In this document: positions 56,098 to 64,000 of the stretch, one piece after another | How positions within the stretch are numbered: position 1 is the stretch's first letter | How the letters are laid out: each line of letters starts with the position of its first letter | Source: Oceanibium sediminis | GTDB taxonomy: Bacteria > Pseudomonadota > Alphaproteobacteria > Rhodobacterales > Rhodobacteraceae | NCBI RefSeq assembly: GCF_003265325.1 | Contig: NZ_QGNX01000003.1 | Location: 434,001-498,000 of the forward strand | Length of the DNA stretch: 64,000 bases | Reading direction: 5' to 3' | The notes under the pieces: model-generated | Database searches by the model: none | Seen by the model: the letters and a program-made list of their open reading frames with translations, nothing else | Told to the model about the DNA's origin: nothing | Program-made: the position numbers and the translations under genes

Positions 56098-57186
56098 GTG
56101 CCCGATGCCGCCGAGGACGTGCGCTGGATGGCCCGCGCCCTGGCCCTGGCCGAGGCGGGCCTCGGGACGGTGTGGCCGAACCCGGCGGTCGGCTGCGTGC
56201 TGGTGCAGGGCGAGCAGGTGGTCGGCGAAGGGGCCACGCGCCCCGGCGGCCGCCCCCATGCCGAGACAGAGGCTCTTGCCGCCGCCGGCGCGGCGGCCCG
56301 CGGCGCCACCGCCTATGTCACCCTGGAACCCTGCGCCCATCACGGCCGCACGCCGCCCTGCGCGGATGCGCTGGTCGCTGCCGGAATCCGCCGCTGCGTC
56401 GTGGCCACCGGCGATCCCGATGCCCGCGTGGCGGGCCGGGGCCTGGCCATCCTGCGCGATGCCGGGATCGCCGTGGAAACGGGCGTGGCCGAAGCCGCGG
56501 CGCGCGCCCTGAACGAAGGCTATTTCCTCAACCGCCAGCAGGGCCGCCCCTGGGTCACGCTGAAACTGGCCGTGTCGCTCGACGGGCGTATTGCGCTCGG
56601 TTCCGGCGTCAGCCGCTGGATCACGGGGCCTGAGGCACGCTGCCAGGTCCACGCCTTGCGCGCGTCCCATGACGCGGTGATGATCGGCGCGGGCACCGCC
56701 CGGGCCGACGACCCCATGCTCGACGTGCGCGAGGGGATCGAAACGCCGCGCCCCCCGGTGCGCATCGTCATCGACCCGCGCCTCAGCCTGCGCGCGGACA
56801 GCCGCCTAGCCGCCAGCGCCGCCGACCAGCCGCTCTGGCTGCTGCACGGCCCGCTGGGCGACCCGCCCGCCCTGCCGGGCGCGCGCCTGTTCGAACTGCC
56901 GCCGGGGCGGGGGGGCATCGACCTCGCCGCCGCAATGGCCCGCCTCGGGGGCGAGGGGCTGACGCGCATCCTCTGCGAAGGGGGCGGCACGCTCGCCGTG
57001 GGGCTGGTGGCGGCGGGACTGGTGGACGAGTTGATCCTGATGACCGCCGGCAAGGTGATCGGCGGCGACGGGCTGCCCGCCTTCGCGGCCCTCGGCCTGA
57101 CCTCCCTCGACGATGCGCCACGCTTCACCCTGGCCGAACACAAGGCCCTCGGCGGCGACCTCATGAGCCGCTGGCGCCGCGCCTGA
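56098..57186 (+). CDS. ribD: Bifunctional riboflavin deaminase-reductase RibD
   Basis: 362 residues from GTG. The N-terminal deaminase domain has GRPHAETEAL, YVTLEPCAHHGRTPPCADAL (zinc ligands His and Cys) and TVWPNPAVGCVLV. The C-terminal reductase domain has LKLAVSLDGRIALGSG, WITGPEARCQVHALRASHDA and ILCEGGGTLAVGLVAAGLVD. It carries out the second and third steps of riboflavin synthesis, complementing the ribE-ribB-ribH operon about 10 kb upstream. Linked with nrdR upstream; the 30-bp dispersed motif begins 14 bases after the stop. Confidence 0.96.
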   Translation: MPDAAEDVRWMARALALAEAGLGTVWPNPAVGCVLVQGEQVVGEGATRPGGRPHAETEALAAAGAAARGATAYVTLEPCAHHGRTPPCADALVAAGIRRCVVATGDPDARVAGRGLAILRDAGIAVETGVAEAAARALNEGYFLNRQQGRPWVTLKLAVSLDGRIALGSGVSRWITGPEARCQVHALRASHDAVMIGAGTARADDPMLDVREGIETPRPPVRIVIDPRLSLRADSRLAASAADQPLWLLHGPLGDPPALPGARLFELPPGRGGIDLAAAMARLGGEGLTRILCEGGGTLAVGLVAAGLVDELILMTAGKVIGGDGLPAFAALGLTSLDDAPRFTLAEHKALGGDLMSRWRRA

Positions 57187-57200
57187 TCCCCGCCCGCGCT

Positions 57201-57230
57201 CCAAAGTCCCGAAATATCCCCGCCGGAGGC
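57201..57230 (+). repeat. 30-bp dispersed motif, copy 3
   Basis: Begins CCAAAGTC and ends AAATATCCCCGCCGGAGGC, with CCG in the variable centre. It is 14 bases after the ribD stop and upstream of dnaG. Confidence 0.85.
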
Positions 57231-57292
57231 AATAGACTCTTCGGGTGCGACGACTCCCTTGCGGAACGCGCCAGCAAACCGATATTGGACCC

Positions 57293-59332
57293 ATGGCCCT
57301 GCCCGATGGATTCCTTGACGAGCTCAGAACCCGCACCTCGATCGCACAGGTCGCAGGGCGCAAGGTGTCGTGGGATGCGCGCAAGTCGAACCAGGGCAAG
57401 GGCGACTTCTGGGCGTCCTGCCCTTTCCACCAGGAAAAATCCGCCAGCTTCCATGTCGATGACCGCAAGGGCTTCTACTACTGCTTCGGCTGCCACGCGA
57501 AAGGCGACGCGCTGAGCTTCGTGCGTGAGACGGAAAACGTCAGCTTCATGGAAGCGGTCGAAATCCTCGCGCGCGAGGCGGGGATGACCATGCCCGCAGC
57601 CGATCCCGCGGCACAGAAACGCGCCGATACCCGCAAGGGCCTGGCCGAGGTGATGGAACTGGCCGTACAATGGACGCGGCTGCAACTGTCCACCGCCGCC
57701 GCAGCCGATGCGCGCAGCTATCTTGAACGGCGCGGGCTGACCGCCGAAACCCTGGCCCGCTTCGAGATCGGCTTCGCCCCCAACAGCCGCACCGCGATGA
57801 CCGAGCATCTTGCCGGCAAGGGCGTGCCGCTCGGCGATATCGTCGCCGCCGGACTGGCCATCAAGCCCGATGACGGCGGTGCGCCCTATGACCGGTTCCG
57901 CGGCCGCATCATGTTCCCGATCCGCGATGCGCGGGGCCGCGCGATCGCCTTCGGGGGCCGCGCGATGGACCCGAACGCGCGGGCGAAATACCTGAACTCC
58001 CCCGAAACGCCGTTGTTCGACAAGGGCCGCGCGCTCTACAACATCGCCCTCGCGCGCGAGGCGGCGGGCAAGGCGCAGGCCCTGGTCGTGGCCGAGGGGT
58101 ACATGGACGTGATCGCCCTGTCCCAGGCCGGGATCGGCCATGCGGTCGCCCCATTGGGCACCGCGATCACGCCCGACCAGATCCAGATGATGTGGCGCAT
58201 CTCCGATGAGCCGGTGATCGCGCTCGATGGCGACACCGCGGGCCTGCGCGCAGCGCAGCGTACCATCGACACCGCGCTGCCGCTGCTGGAGCCGGGCAAG
58301 GCGCTGCGCTTCTGCCTGATGCCCGAGGGGCTGGACCCGGACGACCTGATCCGCGCCCAGGGCGCGGGCGCGATGCGCGAGATGCTGGAAGGCGCGGTGC
58401 CGATGGTCGACCTGCTCTGGCGGCGCGAGACCGAGGGGCAGGTTTTCGACAGCCCCGAGCGGCGCGCGGCGCTGGACAAGCGCCTGCACACCGCCATCGC
58501 GCAAATCCGCGACCCCGGACTGCAGGGCCACTACAAGGAAGCGATCCGCGAGCTGCGCTACAACCTCTTCCGGCCTGCGCAGCGCTCCTACGGCCAGCCT
58601 CGTTTCACGCCCGGTGGCAAGGGCGGGAAGGGCGGCAAGGGATTCGGCGCGCGCGGCGCACCCGCCGGGCCGCTGCCCGCCACGCGCTCGTCGCTGCTGG
58701 CGCGGGCCGCGACCACCTCGGACGAGGTCAGCGAGGCACGGGTGCGGGAAAGCGCGATCCTGCTCGGATGCTTCAACCACCTGTCCGTGGCGCGGGCGGC
58801 CGAACCGGACCTGGAGCGGGCGCATTTCCTATGCGCAGACCTCGACGGGCTGCGCCGGCTGCTCTTGCGCCTGCTCGATGAGCCCCTATCTGAAGCTGGG
58901 AATCCGGCACATGGGGAAGCAGGGCAGAACGAGTCCGGGGCGCAAGGTCCACGGGCGCCGTTACGCGCCGCGGCAAAGGCCCAGACGGGGGAGGATCCGG
59001 CGATCGGGCTGCTGAAAATTGGACAGCTACGCGACAACCCCTACCTGTCCGAAGACGCGTCCGAGAACGACGCGGCGGCGGCGGTGAAGCTGGAACTGGC
59101 GCGCCAGATGGCGGAAACCGGAATGGCCGCCGAGCTGCGCGACGCCGAGGAAGAGATCACCGGCGTTGCCGACGAAGGGCTGACATGGCGCCTGACCCAG
59201 GCCAGCGCCGCGCGCGACGCAAGCCGCAAGGCGACGCCGGGGGGCGAGAACGAACTGAAGGATGAAAGCGATTTGTCCCGACAACTGCAAAAACTGATCG
59301 ACCAGCAAATCTGGTTAAGGCGCAGCAGGTAG
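57293..59332 (+). CDS. dnaG: DNA primase
   Basis: 679 residues. The N-terminal zinc-binding domain is CPFHQEKSASFHVDD with CFGCHAKGDAL; the RNA polymerase/Toprim core has VAEGYMDVIALSQAGIGHAV and IALDGDTAGLRAAQRTID; and a C-terminal DnaB-interaction domain follows a Gly/Lys-rich linker (GGKGGKGGKGFGARGAPAG) near residue 440. It starts replication by making RNA primers. Directly upstream of rpoD, with two inverted repeats in the gap; rpsU is absent from this version of the macromolecular-synthesis cluster. Confidence 0.96.
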   Translation: MALPDGFLDELRTRTSIAQVAGRKVSWDARKSNQGKGDFWASCPFHQEKSASFHVDDRKGFYYCFGCHAKGDALSFVRETENVSFMEAVEILAREAGMTMPAADPAAQKRADTRKGLAEVMELAVQWTRLQLSTAAAADARSYLERRGLTAETLARFEIGFAPNSRTAMTEHLAGKGVPLGDIVAAGLAIKPDDGGAPYDRFRGRIMFPIRDARGRAIAFGGRAMDPNARAKYLNSPETPLFDKGRALYNIALAREAAGKAQALVVAEGYMDVIALSQAGIGHAVAPLGTAITPDQIQMMWRISDEPVIALDGDTAGLRAAQRTIDTALPLLEPGKALRFCLMPEGLDPDDLIRAQGAGAMREMLEGAVPMVDLLWRRETEGQVFDSPERRAALDKRLHTAIAQIRDPGLQGHYKEAIRELRYNLFRPAQRSYGQPRFTPGGKGGKGGKGFGARGAPAGPLPATRSSLLARAATTSDEVSEARVRESAILLGCFNHLSVARAAEPDLERAHFLCADLDGLRRLLLRLLDEPLSEAGNPAHGEAGQNESGAQGPRAPLRAAAKAQTGEDPAIGLLKIGQLRDNPYLSEDASENDAAAAVKLELARQMAETGMAAELRDAEEEITGVADEGLTWRLTQASAARDASRKATPGGENELKDESDLSRQLQKLIDQQIWLRRSR

Positions 59333-59340
59333 AATCACAT

Positions 59341-59359
59341 TGCGAATCAGTGATTCGCA
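59341..59359. repeat. 19-bp perfect palindrome after dnaG
   Basis: TGCGAATCAGTGATTCGCA is a perfect inverted repeat of 9-bp arms around G, 8 bases after the dnaG stop. There is no T-run after it. It could be an operator or a transcript 3' hairpin. Confidence 0.7.
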
Positions 59360-59371
59360 GACCAGAGTCTC

Positions 59372-59418
59372 GCTAACACCTGGCCCGGCCCGTGATTCGG
59401 CCCCGGCCCTGCGTTAGC
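59372..59418. promoter_or_regulatory. Imperfect stem-loop upstream of rpoD
   Basis: GCTAAC at 59372-59377 pairs with GTTAGC at 59413-59418, enclosing GGCC/GGCC pairs in a GC-rich interior. It lies about 80 bases before the rpoD start, possibly an attenuator-like element or an operator in the rpoD leader. Confidence 0.4.
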
Positions 59419-59494
59419 AGATCAATCCAGGGCCCTTCGTGGGGTGAAACGCGACAGGCCAACCGGCAAGAATGTCGGCAGGAAGGAGAGCCAG

Positions 59495-61525
<2,031 letters not shown>

Positions 61526-61576
61526 GCGCGGGCGAAAGCTCCGCAGACCACAGCTAAAGCCCGGAACAAGGCGCGC

Positions 61577-61620
61577 CAGCGCCGCCGGGCAGCGCCCGTC
61601 GGCCCCCCGGGCGGGCGCTT
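61577..61620 (+). repeat. REP-like GC-rich repeat, divergent copy D
   Basis: GCGCCGCCGGGCAGCGCCCG, then GGGCGGGCGCTT, related to the elements at 8206-9351. It sits in the roughly 280-bp gene-free interval between rpoD and the HlyU gene. Confidence 0.5.
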
Positions 61621-61802
61621 TGGGAGCGGTGCGCCTTGACCCTGCCGCGCTCGGGCTGGCGAGGATAAATCACGGAAAACCAGCGGCGCACACGCCCACC
61701 CGCGGACGGGCGCTGCCCTTCTGTCGCGCGATATGACCCGTCCGGTCTTTCGCCCCGTATCGCATCGGGCTATCCTGAAACCAGATTAACAGGAGCACCC
61801 CG

Positions 61803-62075
61803 ATGTCCCTATTTTCCAAACTCTTCGGTGGCGGCGCCTCCACCCCGGAGGTCGAGCCGGAAACCCACAACGGGTTCCGCATCATCCCCGAGCCGATCCC
61901 CGAGGGCGGGCAGTTCCGCCTTGCCGCGCGGATCGAGAAGGAGGTGGGCGGCGAGACGCGCAGCCACAAGATGATCCGCGCCGACACGTTCACCAGTGCC
62001 GAGGATGCGGTCAAGGCGGCCAGCGCCAAGGCGCGGCAGGTGATCGACGAACAAGGTGAACGCTTGTTCAATTAA
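61803..62075 (+). CDS. HlyU family protein
   Basis: 90 residues. It begins MSLFSKLFGGGASTPEVEPE, followed by HNGFRIIPEPIPEGGQFRLA and ARIEKEVGGETRSHKMIRAD, then an amphipathic C-terminal helix. HlyU of Vibrio is named as a haemolysin regulator, but that name covers different folds; in Rhodobacterales this small family is of unknown function. RBS AGGAG lies upstream of the start. Confidence 0.85.
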   Translation: MSLFSKLFGGGASTPEVEPETHNGFRIIPEPIPEGGQFRLAARIEKEVGGETRSHKMIRADTFTSAEDAVKAASAKARQVIDEQGERLFN

Positions 62076-62093
62076 CGCGCGGGGGTGATTGCT

Positions 62094-62372
62094 ATGCGGC
62101 TGGACGATCCTTTCACGCGGCACCCCCGCACCCTGGCCGGGCTGCCCCGGCTGGTGCGGGTCTATATCCTGCATTGCTTGATCGGCTTTGGCATCTCGGC
62201 CATCTTCACGGGGCTGGTCGTGCTCTACAACATCGCGGGGATCGGCCACCTGGTCACGGCGGTGCAGGGCGGGCCGCGGGCGCTGTTCGTGTTCTTCTTC
62301 CTCAACGGGATCGTGTTTTCCGGCGTCCAATTCGGCGTTTTCATGATGCTGCTGGACCGCGACGAGCCCTGA
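62094..62372 (+). CDS. Small two-span membrane protein
   Basis: 92 residues. Two predicted membrane helices (about 26-48 and 62-82): LHCLIGFGISAIFTGLVVLY and LFVFFFLNGIVFSGVQFGVF. The N-terminus is basic (MRLDDPFTRHPRTLAGLPRL), which suggests a cytoplasmic N-terminus. The start at 62094 is favoured over 62085 because GGGGGTG precedes it. It follows the HlyU gene by 18 bases, so they may form an operon. I do not recognise the family. Confidence 0.7.
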   Translation: MRLDDPFTRHPRTLAGLPRLVRVYILHCLIGFGISAIFTGLVVLYNIAGIGHLVTAVQGGPRALFVFFFLNGIVFSGVQFGVFMMLLDRDEP

Positions 62373-62442
62373 GCCGGCCCTTGCGGGACCTGCGCGATGT
62401 GCCTACCCCTGAGGTAACAAACATCAGGGAAGGAGCGGGCGC

Positions 62443-63405
62443 ATGGCGGACCACGTGAACTGGGGCATTCTGAGCGCGGCCAAGATCGCGAAGGACTGGG
62501 TGGCCCCGGCGATCCATCAAAGCAAGCGGGGACGGCTGGCCGCGATCGCCAGCCGCACGCCCGGCAAGGCCGAGGCGCTGGCCGCCCCCTACGGCGCGCG
62601 GGTGCTTGGCGATTACGACGCGCTTCTGGCGGACCCGGATATCGACGCGGTCTATATCCCGCTGCACAACGCCGATCACGTGCCCTGGACCCGTGCCGCG
62701 CTGCAGGCGGGCAAGCATGTGCTGTGCGAAAAGCCGATCGCCCTGCGCGCGGAGGAGATCGACGAACTGATCGCCGCGCGCGACGCCACCGGCAAGCTGG
62801 CGGCAGAGGCGTTCATGGTCTGTCACCACCCCCAGTGGGACCACGTGCGCGACCTGGTCGCAAATGGCGAGATCGGAACCCTGTCGCAGGTGCAGGGGGT
62901 GTTCACCTATCACAACCCCGACCCCGCCAACATCCGTAACCAGCCGGAACTGGGCGGCGGCGCGCTGCGCGACATCGGGGTATACCCGCTGGTCAGCACC
63001 CGGCTTGTCACCGGGGCCGAGCCGCTGGCGGCGCAATCCCGGATCACCTGGGAAAGCGGCGTGGACGCCTCCGCGCGGGTGGAGATGGAGTTTCCCAGCT
63101 TCGGGCTGGATTTCTATGTCTCCATGCGCATGGCGCTGCGCCAGAAGATGACCTTTCACGGCACACGGGGCTGGATCACGGTGGAAGCGCCGTTCAACCC
63201 GTTTGCCTATGGCGATCCGATGGTGCGGATGATGCGCGACGGGGTGGAGACGCGGGTACGGTTCGGCGGGGTGGAGCATTACACCCTTCAGATCGACGCC
63301 TTCAACGACAGCGTGCGTCACGGTACGCCCTTTGCCTGTCCGCTGGAGTTCAGCCGCGCGAACCAGGTCGGGATCGACATGATCTATGACGGGGAGATCA
63401 CGTAG
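62443..63405 (+). CDS. Gfo/Idh/MocA family oxidoreductase
   Basis: 320 residues. NAD(P)-dependent dehydrogenase of the glucose-fructose oxidoreductase family. The N-terminal Rossmann fold is NWGILSAAKIAKDWVAPAIH, followed by AVYIPLHNADHVPWTRAAL and the characteristic EKP (HVLCEKPIALRAEEIDEL). The C-terminal domain has GGGALRDIGVYPLVSTRLVT. Substrate unknown, probably a sugar or cyclitol. RBS AAGGAG lies upstream. Convergent with the hydantoinase B gene. Confidence 0.9.
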   Translation: MADHVNWGILSAAKIAKDWVAPAIHQSKRGRLAAIASRTPGKAEALAAPYGARVLGDYDALLADPDIDAVYIPLHNADHVPWTRAALQAGKHVLCEKPIALRAEEIDELIAARDATGKLAAEAFMVCHHPQWDHVRDLVANGEIGTLSQVQGVFTYHNPDPANIRNQPELGGGALRDIGVYPLVSTRLVTGAEPLAAQSRITWESGVDASARVEMEFPSFGLDFYVSMRMALRQKMTFHGTRGWITVEAPFNPFAYGDPMVRMMRDGVETRVRFGGVEHYTLQIDAFNDSVRHGTPFACPLEFSRANQVGIDMIYDGEIT

Positions 63406-63430
63406 CGGCGTAGGCCCCCGGTGGCGGCGG

Positions 63431-63462
63431 GGGGAGCGAGGGGCCAGCCCCTCGCGCTCCCC
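63431..63462. terminator. Hairpin between convergent genes
   Basis: GGGGAGCGAGGGGC pairs with GCCCCTCGCGCTCCCC (two-base bulge) around a CA loop, between the oxidoreductase and the convergent hydantoinase gene. Its right arm runs into the divergent copy of the dispersed motif. Confidence 0.6.
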
Positions 63463-63484
63463 GGAGTATTTCGGGAGTAAAGTG
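63456..63484 (-). repeat. Divergent copy 4 of the dispersed motif, opposite strand
   Basis: Read on the minus strand: ACTTTACTCCCGAAATACTC then CGGGGAG, sharing CCCGAAATA and the trailing GGAG with copy 3. It sits just after the 3' end of the minus-strand hydantoinase gene, so it again follows a gene in sense orientation. Confidence 0.55.
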
Positions 63485-63492
63485 GGGGGCGA

Positions 63493-64000
63493 TCAGCCCG
63501 GCGTGTAGCCGCCCCCCGAGGGTGTGTCGAGCCAGTAGACATCGCCCGGGCCCACGTCCGTCTTATCGGCCGAGCGCAGGGTTTCGATGCGTCCGTCCGC
63601 GCGGATCACCCGGCTGATGCCGAGCGCGCCGGGCCCGCCCGCGCCGAGGCCCGGGGGCGGCACCACGCGGTGGCCGCCGAGCAGGGCGAGGGTCATCAGT
63701 TCCAGGAAGCGGGTCTTGCGCCGGGTTCCGTCGCCGCCGCGGAAGGCCCCGTCGCCGCCGGAGCCGTGGCGGATCGAGAATTCCTCAAGCAGGACGGGGA
63801 AGCGCCATTCAAGCACCTCCGGGTCGGTCAGGCGCGAGTTGGTCATATGGGTGTGCACGCCCGAGGTGCCGGGGTGGCCGCTGCCGTCGGGCAGCACGCC
63901 TGCGCCGGAGCCGCCGCAGATGGTTTCGTAGTACTGGTAGTTGTCGTTGCCCCAGGTGGTGTTGTTCATCGTCGATTGCGCCGCCGCCTGCACGCCGAGC
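63493..64000 (-). CDS. Hydantoinase B/oxoprolinase family protein (C-terminal part)
   Basis: Only the C-terminal 168 codons or so are inside the window; the gene continues beyond the right edge. Segments NNTTWGNDNYQYYETICGGS, GVHTHMTNSRLTDPEVLEWR, FPVLLEEFSIRHGSGGDGAF, GGDGTRRKTRFLELMTLALL and TPSGGGYTPG are typical of HyuB-type subunits, which with HyuA hydrolyse hydantoins or 5-oxoproline in an ATP-dependent way. Substrate unknown from this fragment. Confidence 0.92.
   Translation of the reverse strand, partial: LGVQAAAQSTMNNTTWGNDNYQYYETICGGSGAGVLPDGSGHPGTSGVHTHMTNSRLTDPEVLEWRFPVLLEEFSIRHGSGGDGAFRGGDGTRRKTRFLELMTLALLGGHRVVPPPGLGAGGPGALGISRVIRADGRIETLRSADKTDVGPGDVYWLDTPSGGGYTPG

Noticed and set aside
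61630-61680. Possible fifth copy of the dispersed motif (GGCGAGGATAAAT)
   Set aside because: Only a loose resemblance to the reverse of the motif, without the CCAAAGTC half.

Overview
The window is typical alphaproteobacterial chromosome of the order Rhodobacterales (Rhodobacteraceae). The DNA is GC-rich and densely coding, with many 1-4 bp gene overlaps. The family assignment rests on recognisable local gene neighbourhoods (lgt next to a UbiK-like gene, nrdR-ribD, ribE-ribB-ribH-nusB, etfB-etfA with exoD and 3-hydroxybutyryl-CoA dehydrogenase nearby, RluA-rpoH), a phasin with a PhaR-like operator, and a family of short dispersed repeats that I associate with this group. No rRNA, tRNA, CRISPR array, transposase, integrase or phage gene was seen. 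Functions below are read from motifs and family knowledge; no database search was run.

Layout. 1-3.4 kb: partial lgt, a UbiK-like protein, and a secreted Cache-like protein followed by a chemoreceptor. 3.5-7.6 kb: YbjN, proC, phasin, CsaA, a glyoxylate-reductase-like dehydrogenase and thymidine kinase. 7.6-9.4 kb: accessory pocket with a 24-residue lipoprotein, a small secreted protein, an AT-richer pair of small membrane proteins, and a cluster of palindromic repeats. 9.4-18.7 kb: carB, a cyclopropane-fatty-acid-synthase-like methyltransferase, aspS, a possible small transcription unit, truB-rbfA, dapB. 18.7-26.8 kb: small oxidoreductases, cytochrome b561, two YceI proteins, 3-hydroxybutyryl-CoA dehydrogenase, exoD and etfBA. 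27.0-28.9 kb: two tandem TbpB-like surface lipoproteins. 29-33.3 kb: PduO, HIG1-like protein, SDR, VOC, DUF1801, AraC regulator, sulfurtransferase. 33.5-35.8 kb: parC. 35.8-43.7 kb: eight tightly coupled minus-strand genes built around MoxR and DUF58. 43.8-46.5 kb: ribE-ribB-ribH-nusB. 46.6-51.2 kb: kpsS, an OPX export lipoprotein and kpsC. 51.2-61.5 kb: RluA, rpoH, YjbQ, nrdR-ribD, dnaG and rpoD. 61.8-64 kb: HlyU, a membrane protein, a Gfo/Idh/MocA oxidoreductase and the 3' end of a hydantoinase B gene.

How the genes fit together. Most of the window is core metabolism and information processing. Riboflavin synthesis is split between two sites; the RibB protein carries a GTP-cyclohydrolase-II-like half that lacks its zinc cysteines, so GTP cyclohydrolase II must be encoded elsewhere. 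Phasin, hydroxybutyryl-CoA dehydrogenase and ETF point to polyhydroxyalkanoate and fatty-acid/amino-acid oxidation. KpsS and KpsC would make the poly-Kdo lipid linker of a group-2-type capsule, with the OPX protein as its outer-membrane exporter, but no inner-membrane ABC transporter is present here.

The less ordinary signals are: a 30-bp near-identical motif placed after the 3' ends of genes; the repeat-bounded AT-richer membrane-protein pair; the tandem TbpB-like lipoproteins with a conserved N-terminal motif; the MoxR operon with two appended membrane paralogues; and the small unit between aspS and truB.
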